From contig NZ_JARVRW010000013.1 of the NCBI RefSeq assembly GCF_030209475.1, forward strand, positions 1 through 64,000: a stretch of 64,000 nt of DNA, written 5' to 3'. This DNA comes from Microbacterium sp. lyk4-40-TSB-66. Its GTDB lineage: Bacteria; Actinomycetota; Actinomycetes; Actinomycetales; Microbacteriaceae. This document shows, in pieces, positions 1 to 7,298 of this stretch. Every line of letters starts with the position of its first letter. Positions within the stretch are counted from its first letter, which is position 1. Both the position numbers and the translations under genes were made by a program. Below the pieces are notes generated by a model that made no database searches, was not told where the DNA came from, and saw only the letters and a list, made by a program, of their open reading frames with translations.

Positions 1-1790
1 GGCGACGGAGCCACCGTCGGAGTCGGCGACGGCGACGGAGCCACCGTCGGAGTCGGCGAAGGCGTCGGCGTCGGCGACGGGGTCGGGGACGTGCCCGACA
101 CGACGTCGACAGTGGTGCTCGACGAGAGGGCGCCCTGCGTGACCGTGATGGTGCGGGTGCCGGTGCCCGAGAACGTCACCGACCGCCCGGCGACCGTGTC
201 GGTGCTGCGAGATGAGGTGAGCGTGGCCTCGGTTGTATCGGTGACGTTGCCGTAGGCGTCCTTTCCGGTGACGGAGAAGTCGACGGTCGAGCCGTCCGTG
301 ATCGGTGTCGCGGTTCCCGGGGCCGGTGCGACCGCGAGCTCGACCGGTGCCGCCGGGACGACGGTCACGGTGAAATTGACGAAGAGCGGCGGCCCCTCGG
401 TCGTGTTGGCCGAGATCAAGCACGGCCCCGCGACCGTGAACACGTTGTCGGGGCCGACTGTGCATTCGAGGGGCAGGTACTCGATCGCGGGCTGCGGATC
501 GACCTTCTGGCCGTCGGTCGTCTGCACCGATACGGGGTAGACGAACGGCTCGCCGGCGGTCGCGGTGAGGTCGGAGGGGTTGGACGACGCGACCAGCACG
601 GTCGTCTTGACGGCGTACAGGTCGATCGTGCCGTTACCCGCGATGGAGGATGTCGCGGTGATCGTCTGTCCTGTGCCGTCGGGGCTGGTGTTCCACGTCG
701 AGCCGGCGGGTGGTGTGGGGAGGACGCGCGCGCCTTGGGCGAACGAGCGGGCGAAGACACGGACGCTGGGATCCCCCGTCGAGAAGCGCACCAGCCTGTT
801 CAACCCGGCGACGATCTCGGCCGGCGGGTTGAGCGTGATCGCCCCCTGGTTCGCGATCGTTCCGGTGGCGTCGAAGGTCGCACCGACGGTCGGGTCGGCG
901 GTCGTCCCTTCGATGCGCCCCGCGAAGCTCAGCCCGGCGGTTCCCGTGCCGATGGATACCTGGCCCGCGGGCAGACGCAGTGTTCCCTCGACCTGTAGCG
1001 ATCCGAATGCTCCGATCGTCCCCCCTCCGGAGCGACCGCCTCCGATGACCGTTCCGCGGGGATTTGTGGCCGTCAGGGTTCCTCCCTGGCCTACGGTGAT
1101 CGCAGCCCCCGCCGCGCCCACGCTGCCACTGGAGTCGCCCCCGCCGACGGCAGTCGATCGGTTCCCGTCCACGGTGGCGGTGAGCGTCCCCGACGAGACG
1201 ACGACGGTCCCACCGGCACCGCCGGTGGTACCCGCACCCCCGCCCACGGCTGCGGCGTTCGCTCCACTCGGCAGCGACGCGTTGACGGTGCCCCCCGCGA
1301 CGACGAGGGTCCCGCCGCTGTTGGTGGCTGCGGCGGCGTCACCACCGATGGCCGCGGTGACGGCGCTGCCGCGGGCCGTCACCGTGCCGCCGGTGACGGT
1401 GAGCGTCGCACCGTTCGTCCGGATACCCGCGAACTCGTTGATGGGCGAGCCCTTCGCGGTCAACGTGCCCCCGCTGCCATCGATCGGACCGGCAATCGTG
1501 AGATTGCGTCCCGAACCGATGGTGATCCCCGAGACCGTGAGGTCATAGCTGCCTAGGGAGATCGTCGTGTCGCACGGCACCGCGAGACGCCCCCCGTTGA
1601 GGATGTCGGCCCCGAGCGTGATCGCGTTGGGCGCCGTGGCGCAGTCTGCGAGCGCGGTCTCGAGGGCGTTGATCGTCGTCACGGTTGTCTCCGCGGCGTT
1701 GGCGGGGGTCGCGACGAGAGCGGTGACCGCCAGCGTCAGCGCGGTCCCCCCGCTCAACAGACGACGGACGGCCGGGGTTGTGCGGGGCAT
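1..1790 (-). CDS. Secreted PT-rich surface protein, 5' part (C-terminus runs off the window)
   Basis: The frame is open from an ATG at 1790 down to base 1, so only the N-terminal ~596 residues are visible. Residues 1-34 form a Sec signal peptide: MPRTTPAVRRLL, a hydrophobic core, then TPANA before the likely cleavage site. The next ~300 residues are Gly/Thr/Ala/Val-rich with repeated GGT-(V/L)-(T/V) strands, like a repetitive beta-helix or beta-solenoid passenger. A bacterial-Ig-like stretch follows (around TPITDGSTVDFSVTGKDAYGN). The visible end is a Ser/Pro/Thr stalk with SPTPTVAP units encoded by a 30-bp DNA repeat (1-30, 31-60). Such stalks usually span the cell wall. Whether the missing end carries a sortase signal or a membrane anchor cannot be seen. 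Role unknown; adhesion or cell-surface display is inference only. Confidence 0.75.
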   Translation of the reverse strand, partial: MPRTTPAVRRLLSGGTALTLAVTALVATPANAAETTVTTINALETALADCATAPNAITLGADILNGGRLAVPCDTTISLGSYDLTVSGITIGSGRNLTIAGPIDGSGGTLTAKGSPINEFAGIRTNGATLTVTGGTVTARGSAVTAAIGGDAAAATNSGGTLVVAGGTVNASLPSGANAAAVGGGAGTTGGAGGTVVVSSGTLTATVDGNRSTAVGGGDSSGSVGAAGAAITVGQGGTLTATNPRGTVIGGGRSGGGTIGAFGSLQVEGTLRLPAGQVSIGTGTAGLSFAGRIEGTTADPTVGATFDATGTIANQGAITLNPPAEIVAGLNRLVRFSTGDPSVRVFARSFAQGARVLPTPPAGSTWNTSPDGTGQTITATSSIAGNGTIDLYAVKTTVLVASSNPSDLTATAGEPFVYPVSVQTTDGQKVDPQPAIEYLPLECTVGPDNVFTVAGPCLISANTTEGPPLFVNFTVTVVPAAPVELAVAPAPGTATPITDGSTVDFSVTGKDAYGNVTDTTEATLTSSRSTDTVAGRSVTFSGTGTRTITVTQGALSSSTTVDVVSGTSPTPSPTPTPSPTPTVAPSPSPTPTVAPS

Positions 1791-1882
1791 GCTGGTCCTT
1801 TGCTGACGGTGCGCCCTCGCCCGGATGGGGCGCGCGCGATCACCAGCTTCCGCGCCGCGTCGCCTCACGGACAAGAGCCGCA

Positions 1883-1898
1883 AGCGGACACGTCCGCT
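1883..1898. terminator. Short GC hairpin downstream of trmH-like gene
   Basis: AGCGGAC-ac-GTCCGCT is a perfect 7-bp inverted repeat about 45 bp past the stop of the methyltransferase gene, between that gene and the surface protein start. There is no T-run, so a terminator role is weakly supported. Confidence 0.3.
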
Positions 1899-1943
1899 AG
1901 AGGGCATCTCGGCCGGCGTCGGTGGTGGCGAGCACGCAGGGGA

Positions 1944-2750
1944 TCAGCGCCGACCGCGCCCCAGCTCCCACAGGGCGACCGCGCTCGCCGCGGCGACGTT
2001 GAGGGAGTCGACTCCCCCGGCCATCGGGATCGTCACGATCGTGTCGGCGGCGGCGAGCGCGCTGCGGCTCAGCCCGTCGCCCTCGGCACCCAGCAGCAGC
2101 GCGACGCGCTCGTGTCCGGCGGCCGAGAAGGCGTCGAGGCTGACCGCGTCGTCGGAGAGGGCGAGAGCGGCGAGGTGCAGGCCCGCGTCGACCAGCTGCG
2201 GCTTCGCCTCCGACCATTCGGGGAGTCGTGTCCACGGCACCTGGAACACGGTGCCCATGCTGACGCGGACGCTCCGGCGGTAGAGCGGGTCGGCGCAGCG
2301 CGGCGTGACGAGCACGGCGTCCGCGCCGAGGGCGGCCGCCGACCGGAACGCGGCGCCGATGTTGGTGTGGTCGACGATGTCTTCGAGGACCACGACGAGA
2401 CGCGCTCCCGCGACGACGTCGGCGACGGGTGCGAGGGCCGGACGATGCATGGATGCCAGCAGCCCCCGGTGCACGGCGTACCCGGTGACCTGCTCGGCGA
2501 CCTCGGCCCGGACGACGTACACGTCGGCATCCTCCCCGACGAGGGCGACGGCATCGGCGAGGAACTTCTCCTGCACGAGGACCGAGCGGGGGCGGTGGCC
2601 GGCGCGGAGTGCGCGATCGAGCACCTTCGACGACTCCGCGATGTAGAGGCCGCCCGCCGGTTCCGTCACGCGGCGCAACGACACGTCGGTGAGGTCGCGG
2701 TAATCGGCGAGACGCGGGTCGTCGGCGGAGTCGAGCGGGATGACGGGCAT
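1944..2750 (-). CDS. TrmH/SpoU-family RNA 2'-O-ribose methyltransferase
   Basis: Predicted 268-residue S-adenosylmethionine-dependent RNA ribose methyltransferase of the SPOUT class, cytoplasmic, acting on tRNA or rRNA; the target base cannot be told from sequence. The three SpoU motifs are present: motif 1 DHTNIGAAFRSA (about residues 125-136), motif 2 LLGAEGDGLS (about 219-228), and motif 3 with SLNVAAASAVALWEL near the C-terminus (about 248-262). The N-terminal ~100 residues resemble the L30e-like RNA-binding substrate domain of this family. The start is the ATG at 2750; the frame stays open further upstream, but that part lies antisense to the sir2 gene. It is divergent from sir2 with a 111-bp gap. 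Confidence 0.88.
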   Translation of the reverse strand: MPVIPLDSADDPRLADYRDLTDVSLRRVTEPAGGLYIAESSKVLDRALRAGHRPRSVLVQEKFLADAVALVGEDADVYVVRAEVAEQVTGYAVHRGLLASMHRPALAPVADVVAGARLVVVLEDIVDHTNIGAAFRSAAALGADAVLVTPRCADPLYRRSVRVSMGTVFQVPWTRLPEWSEAKPQLVDAGLHLAALALSDDAVSLDAFSAAGHERVALLLGAEGDGLSRSALAAADTIVTIPMAGGVDSLNVAAASAVALWELGRGRR

Positions 2751-2861
2751 CGTCCCATCGTGCCAGCAGAGCGCCGGAGGCCGGATCCGCGCGCGTGCGC
2801 ATCGCCGGCGTGCGAGCCGGTGTCGGCGCCCCGCCTTAGACTCGGTGCGACGGAGGTGTGC

Positions 2862-3710
2862 ATGACCGACACGACGAAGGATGCCGGGTTCTCTGCATCC
2901 ATCGATCGGGCTGTCGAGGTGCTCGCCGGACGGCGCATCGCGGTGCTGACCGGCGCGGGCGTGTCGACGGATTCGGGCATTCCCGACTACCGCGGCAAGG
3001 GCGCGCCGACCCGTACGCCGATGACCGCGCAGCAGTTCCTCGCCAGCGCCGACGCGCGCCGCCGCTATTGGGTGGGCAGCCACCTGGGGTGGAAGGTGTT
3101 CGCCGCGGCCGAGCCGAACGACGGGCACCGCGCCCTCGCCGATCTCGAGACCGCGGGGGTGGCGAACGGCGTCGTCACGCAGAACGTCGACGGTCTGCAC
3201 GTGCGGGCCGGCAGCGGGCGGGTCGTCGAGCTCCACGGCACCATGCGCCGCGTGGGCTGCCTGCAGTGCGGGCAGGTGTTCGACCGTCGCGACCTCGCCG
3301 AGCGGGTCGAGGCCGACAACCCGTGGATCAGCCTCCCCGAGAACGTCGAGCTGGGCCCCGACGGTGACGTGACCCCCACATCGGCCGACGGCTTCGTCGT
3401 GCCCGTGTGCTCGGTGTGCGGGGGCACCCTGAAGCCCGACGTGGTGTTCTTCGGCGAGTACATCCCGGTCGAGAAGTTCCGCGAGGCCGAGCAGCTGGTG
3501 CACACCAGTGACGCGCTCGTGGTGGCGGGGTCATCGCTCGTGGTGAACTCCGGCATCCGGCTGGTGGAGCGCGCCCGGCGCAAGCGCCTGCCGGTCGTGA
3601 TCGTGAACCGAGGTGAGACCCGAGCCGATCAGCGGGCGAGCGTGAAGATCGACGGCGGAACGTCGATCGCGCTGCGTGCGCTCGCGGAACGACTGCCCGG
3701 ACTGCTCTGA
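2862..3710 (+). CDS. Sir2-family NAD-dependent protein deacylase
   Basis: A 282-residue sirtuin, expected to remove acyl groups from protein lysines using NAD+. Visible signatures are GAGVSTDSGIPDYRG (about 31-45), TQNVDGLH (about 106-113), the catalytic His in ELHGT, and a zinc site of two CxxC pairs (CLQC and CSVC) flanking an insert. It has the longer zinc-module insert seen in many actinobacterial sirtuins. The ATG at 2862 is preceded by GGAGG at 2852-2856, and a TAGACT -10 box lies at 2836-2841. The last 18 codons (GGTSIALRALAERLPGLL) are the first copy of a 65-bp tandem array that continues past the stop codon, so the gene end is part of a repeat. Acyl specificity is not predictable. 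Confidence 0.9.
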   Translation: MTDTTKDAGFSASIDRAVEVLAGRRIAVLTGAGVSTDSGIPDYRGKGAPTRTPMTAQQFLASADARRRYWVGSHLGWKVFAAAEPNDGHRALADLETAGVANGVVTQNVDGLHVRAGSGRVVELHGTMRRVGCLQCGQVFDRRDLAERVEADNPWISLPENVELGPDGDVTPTSADGFVVPVCSVCGGTLKPDVVFFGEYIPVEKFREAEQLVHTSDALVVAGSSLVVNSGIRLVERARRKRLPVVIVNRGETRADQRASVKIDGGTSIALRALAERLPGLL

Positions 3711-3905
3711 GAGCCCTCGGCGGCACGTCCGTCGCGATGCGTGCGTTCGCGGAACGGCTGCCCGGACTGGTCTGAGAGCCCTCGGCGGCACGTCCATCGC
3801 GCTGCGTGCGTTCGCGGAACGACTGCCCGGACTGCTCTGAGAGCCCTCAGCGGCACGACCGTCGCGCTGCGTGCGTTCGCGGAACGACTGCTGGAACCGC
3901 CCTGA
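3653..3905 (+). repeat. 65-bp tandem array spanning the sir2 stop codon (4 copies)
   Basis: Four direct copies at an exact 65-bp period. The TGA positions are 3708-3710 (the real sir2 stop), 3773-3775, 3838-3840 and 3903-3905. Each unit carries GCGTGCG-TCGCGGAACG-CTG followed by the stop and GAGCCCTC. The last copy diverges after GGAACGACTG. Copies 2-4 are non-coding. Because 65 is not a multiple of three, the TGAs fall in all three frames. Confidence 0.9.
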
Positions 3906-4021
3906 GCTTGCGCGTGCAGAACGACCGCCGGATTGCTCCGAGCGCTCCCCGCGGGACGACCGACCGGAACCTCTCCCGGTGTGCGAGTTCCGTGGAGCGT
4001 GACGAGCGGAGGACTCTGGGT

Positions 4022-4077
4022 GAGCGGAGGACCGCATGCCACCTCCGCATCCTCCGTTCCCCGCATCTCCTCCGCTC
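4022..4077. repeat. Degenerate copy of a 70-bp double-hairpin repeat
   Basis: GAGCGGAGGAC...ATGCC...ATCCTCC...CATCTCCTCCGCTC matches, in order and spacing, the right two thirds of the two 70-bp repeats at 47807 and 47945. The left outer arm is missing here. It lies in the otherwise empty gap 3906-4141 between the sir2 array and the histidine phosphatase gene. Confidence 0.55.
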
Positions 4078-4141
4078 CTCCCCAGGGCCGTGAGCCCGTG
4101 GAGGCGCTTCGCCGGCCGGACCGACGGATGCCGCGCTCGGT

Positions 4142-4147
4142 TAGGCT
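4142..4147 (+). promoter_or_regulatory. -10 box, leaderless start
   Basis: TAGGCT ends 6 nt before the GTG start at 4154, with no Shine-Dalgarno possible in between. This fits the actinobacterial TANNNT -10 of a leaderless transcript. Confidence 0.6.
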
Positions 4148-4153
4148 CGAACC

Positions 4154-4741
4154 GTGACGATCCTGACCCTTGTGCGACACGGTGAGACCGACTGGAACTC
4201 CGGGGGCCGCATCCAGGGCTCGACCGACATCCCCCTGAACGAAACGGGCCGGGGCCAGGCGCGCGAACTCGCCGAGCGGCTCGCGACCGAGTACGCGGGG
4301 CGCGAGGTGTTCATCGTCTCCAGCGATCTCTCGCGCGCGGCCGAGACCGCCGATGTGATCGCCGCGGCCCTGGGCACGACGGTCAGCCGACGGATGCCGG
4401 GACTGCAGGAGCGTTCGTACGGCGACGCCGAGGGTCTCGACGTCGCCACCTTCTACGCGACGTACGGTCCGTGGCACGCGGCCGACGTGCCGAACGCCGA
4501 GACCTGGCCCGTGGTGCGGGAGCGCGCGCTCCTCGCCCTCGCCGAGGTGGTCGTCGACGCCCCCGAGGGAGTCGATGTCATCGCGGTCGCGCACGGCGCG
4601 CTGATCCGCGAGGTCATCATGTTCGCCACCGACGGGGCGTTCCCGCGAGAGGGTGAGCGGTTGCCCAACTGCTCGGCCACCACGTTCCGTCTCGACGGCG
4701 ACGTCTGGGAGATGCTGGCGTACGCCGGCGTCGCGAGCTGA
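4154..4741 (+). CDS. Histidine phosphatase family protein (phosphoglycerate-mutase-like)
   Basis: A 195-residue protein of the histidine phosphatase (branch 1) superfamily. The catalytic phospho-histidine motif is LVRHGETDWN at residues 6-15, the second catalytic His is in AHGALIREV (about 147), and the mutase/phosphatase landmark LNETGRGQA is at about 30. The length suits a small phosphatase or cofactor-dependent phosphoglycerate-mutase-like protein, cytoplasmic. Substrate is unknown; alpha-ribazole phosphatase, acid phosphatase and mutase-like activities all occur in this fold. The GTG start sits 6 nt after a -10 box, implying a leaderless mRNA. It is convergent with the CoA-ester lyase gene, leaving 93 bp. 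Confidence 0.85.
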   Translation: MTILTLVRHGETDWNSGGRIQGSTDIPLNETGRGQARELAERLATEYAGREVFIVSSDLSRAAETADVIAAALGTTVSRRMPGLQERSYGDAEGLDVATFYATYGPWHAADVPNAETWPVVRERALLALAEVVVDAPEGVDVIAVAHGALIREVIMFATDGAFPREGERLPNCSATTFRLDGDVWEMLAYAGVAS

Positions 4742-4834
4742 CGTCGGGACCCACCGCCCCGCCTGCTCCCTGAGCCCGTCCGGGGGATCGCGCCCCCGCG
4801 ATGCCGGACCGTCGACGTGCTCAGCGTGCGCGCG

Positions 4835-5659
4835 CTACTCCCCCGCGCGCTGCAGCAGCGACCGGGCGTGGCGCAGGATGGGCTCATCGATCATGCGTCC
4901 CTGGTAGCGGAACGCTCCGCCGTCGGCCTCCGCCAGCACGCCCCGCGCCCAGGCGATCTCCGCGGGCGGCGGCACGTACGCGTCGCGGATCGTCGCGACC
5001 TGCCCCGGGTGGATGCACGCGGTGGCGGCGAACCCCGAGGCGGCGGCATCCCGAGCCTCCGACGCGAGTCCTTCGAGATCGGCGATGTCGACGTGCACCG
5101 CGTCGATCGCGCGTTTGCCGAAGGCCCCGGCGGCCAGCAGGACGCGGGCGCGGGCGAGACGGGCCACGTCTCGGTAGGTGCCGTCGGCGAACCGGCTCGA
5201 GGTGCCGCCGATGCTGGCCACGAGGTCTTCGGCGCCCCACATGAGCGCCACGACCTGCGGCAGTGCCGCGAGCTGCTCGGCGGCGACGACCCCGCGCGCG
5301 GTCTCGCACAGGGCGATCACGTCGTAGTCGGCGAGAGGGGCGAGGGATGCCGGGTCCTCGGCCTTGGCGACCATGACCGTGCGCACGCGGGTCTGCGAGA
5401 GGGCGGCGAGGTCGTGGGCGAACTCAGGCGTCTCGGGTCCGTTCACCCGCACGACGACCCGCTCCGGGTCGGGGTCGGCCGCGATCATCGCCTCACGGGC
5501 GACGGTCTTGGCGTGCGGCGCGACGGCGTCCTCGAGGTCGAGGATCGCGGCATCCGCTCTCTCCAACGCTTTCGCCAGTCGCTCGGGTCGGTCGCCCGGG
5601 ACGAACAGCAACGCGGGGCCGAGGGTGAAGCCGCGTAAACCGGGGGGTGCCTCGCTCAC
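4835..5659 (-). CDS. HpcH/HpaI (CitE-like) CoA-ester lyase
   Basis: A 274-residue TIM-barrel lyase of the citrate-lyase-beta/HpcH family. Motifs are LFVPGDRPERL near the N-terminus, DLEDAVAPHAK (metal/CoA loop), and CETARGV with MWGAEDLVASIGG carrying the acidic metal ligands; the C-terminal ACIHPGQV also fits. In Mycobacterium tuberculosis the CitE-like Rv2498c at the same position of an equivalent operon cleaves beta-hydroxyacyl-CoAs in leucine and itaconate breakdown. By synteny this is probably the hydroxymethylglutaryl-CoA-type lyase ending the pathway. The GTG start at 5659 overlaps the MaoC stop by GTGA, so the genes are translationally coupled as the last gene of the operon. Confidence 0.85.
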   Translation of the reverse strand: MSEAPPGLRGFTLGPALLFVPGDRPERLAKALERADAAILDLEDAVAPHAKTVAREAMIAADPDPERVVVRVNGPETPEFAHDLAALSQTRVRTVMVAKAEDPASLAPLADYDVIALCETARGVVAAEQLAALPQVVALMWGAEDLVASIGGTSSRFADGTYRDVARLARARVLLAAGAFGKRAIDAVHVDIADLEGLASEARDAAASGFAATACIHPGQVATIRDAYVPPPAEIAWARGVLAEADGGAFRYQGRMIDEPILRHARSLLQRAGE

Positions 5660-6123
5660 TCCGCAGCGTCCTTCGCCCACACCAGCACGGTGCGGGTGGC
5701 CGTGACGACCATCTCGTCGTTCTGCGAGCAGCCCGTGTGGGCGAGCACGACCACCCCCTGCCCCGGACGGGAGGCCGACGGTCGCACCGAGACCACCTCG
5801 CTCTCGGCCGTGAGGGTGTCGCCGACGAACAGCGGCGCAGGGAAGCTCACGTCGGTCAGGCCCAGTTGGGCGACGAGCGTTCCCTGCGTCAGCTGCGCGA
5901 CGGAGAGGCCGATGAGGGTGGACAGCGTCCACATCGAGTTCACGAGCGGCCGACCGAAGGGCTGGGTCGCCGAGAAGGCGGCATCCAGATGAAGCGCCTG
6001 CGTGTTCATCGTGAGGGTGGTGAACAGCACGTTGTCGGCGTCGGTGACGGTGCGCCCGGGCCGGTGCGCGTACCTCTCACCGACGACGAACTCCTCGAGG
6101 AAAAGGCCGCGCTGCTCGATCAT
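5656..6123 (-). CDS. MaoC-like hot-dog dehydratase
   Basis: A 155-residue single hot-dog-fold enoyl-CoA hydratase. It has the MaoC signature region TVTDADNVLFTTLTMNTQALHLD, in which Asp and His are the expected catalytic pair, followed by the NSMWTLSTLIGLSV helix. In the syntenic mycobacterial operon the MaoC protein hydrates a branched unsaturated CoA ester, so 3-methylglutaconyl-CoA is the likely substrate (inference from context). The ATG at 6123 overlaps the acyl-CoA dehydrogenase stop by ATGA, and its own stop overlaps the lyase start by GTGA, so it sits inside a tightly coupled operon. Confidence 0.85.
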   Translation of the reverse strand: MIEQRGLFLEEFVVGERYAHRPGRTVTDADNVLFTTLTMNTQALHLDAAFSATQPFGRPLVNSMWTLSTLIGLSVAQLTQGTLVAQLGLTDVSFPAPLFVGDTLTAESEVVSVRPSASRPGQGVVVLAHTGCSQNDEMVVTATRTVLVWAKDAAE

Positions 6124-7298
6124 GCGGCAACGGTACCGGTGAGTCCCAGCGCGCGCGAGATCACCATCAGCTGCACCTCGGTCGTCCCCTCGCCGATCTC
6201 GAGGATCTTCGAGTCGCGGTAGTGACGCGCCACGGGGTACTCGTTGATGAACCCGTTCCCACCGAACACCTGCGTCGCATCGCGCGCGTTCGCCATGGCG
6301 GCGTCGCTCGCCGTCATCTTCGCCACCGCGGCATCCACCGAAAACGGCTTCCCTGCGTCGCACAGACGCGCGGCGTGCACCCAGGCCAGGCGGGCGGTGT
6401 GCACGCGGGCGTGCATGCGCGCGAGCAGGAACTGCATGCTCTGACGCGTCGACAGCCGCTCGCCGAACACGACGCGGCTGCGGGCGTAGTCGACGGCCGC
6501 CTCGAGGCAGCCCTCGGCGGCGCCCGTGGCGAGGGCGGCGATGGCCACGCGGCCCTCGTCGAGCGTGCGGAGGAAGTTCTTGAACCCGTGACCGCGCTCG
6601 CCGAGCAGATTCGACGCGGGGACGCGCACACCGTCGAAGGTCAGCGGGTGGGTGTCGCTGGCGTTCCAGCCGACCTTGTCGTAGGCGGGCCCAACGGTGA
6701 ACCCGGGTGTGCCGTTGGGGACGATGATCGTGGAGATCTCGGGGCGGCCCGCGTCGGTGCGCCCGGTCACGGCGGTGACAGTCACGAAGCGGGTGATGGC
6801 GGTGCCCGAGTTGGTGATGAATTGCTTCGTCCCGTCGATCACCCACTCGTCGCCGTCGAGCCGCGCCGTGGTGCGCGTGGCACCGGCGTCGCTGCCGGCC
6901 TCGGCTTCGGTGAGGCCGAATCCGGCGAGCGCGCGACCGGCCACCAGGTCGGGCAGGTACTCGGCTTTCTGCGCCTCGGTGCCGTAACGGTAGATCGGCA
7001 TGGCGCCGAGGCCCACTCCTGCTTCGAGGGTGATCGCGAGCGATTGGTCGACGCGGGCGACGCCCTCGATGGCGACGCAGAGGCTGGCGTAGTCGCCGCC
7101 CTGACCCCCGACCTCTTCGGGGAAGGGCAGCCCGAAGAGGCCGAGCTCGCCCATCTGGGCGACGATGTCGAGCGGGAGTTCGTGAGCGCGGTCGGCCTCG
7201 TACGAACGGGGCGCGATCACCTCGTCGGCGAACTCGCGCACCATCGCGCTGAGTTCGCGCTCGTCGTCGGTGAAGGCCTGCTGGGTGTCGATGCTCAC
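6120..7298 (-). CDS. Acyl-CoA dehydrogenase (probable isovaleryl-CoA dehydrogenase)
   Basis: A 392-residue FAD-dependent acyl-CoA dehydrogenase of normal family length. The two PROSITE-type regions are visible: AGFGLTEAEAGSDAGATRTTA in the middle domain, and QVFGGNGFINEYPVARHYRD near the C-terminus. The segment EIGEGTTEVQ also matches. It should convert a short branched acyl-CoA to the 2,3-enoyl-CoA, passing electrons to ETF. The neighbouring carboxylase pair and MaoC/CitE-like enzymes make isovaleryl-CoA the best substrate guess. The ATG at 7298 overlaps the stop of the carboxylase alpha gene by ATGA. It resembles the FadE19 position of the mycobacterial cluster. Confidence 0.88.
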   Translation of the reverse strand: MSIDTQQAFTDDERELSAMVREFADEVIAPRSYEADRAHELPLDIVAQMGELGLFGLPFPEEVGGQGGDYASLCVAIEGVARVDQSLAITLEAGVGLGAMPIYRYGTEAQKAEYLPDLVAGRALAGFGLTEAEAGSDAGATRTTARLDGDEWVIDGTKQFITNSGTAITRFVTVTAVTGRTDAGRPEISTIIVPNGTPGFTVGPAYDKVGWNASDTHPLTFDGVRVPASNLLGERGHGFKNFLRTLDEGRVAIAALATGAAEGCLEAAVDYARSRVVFGERLSTRQSMQFLLARMHARVHTARLAWVHAARLCDAGKPFSVDAAVAKMTASDAAMANARDATQVFGGNGFINEYPVARHYRDSKILEIGEGTTEVQLMVISRALGLTGTVAA

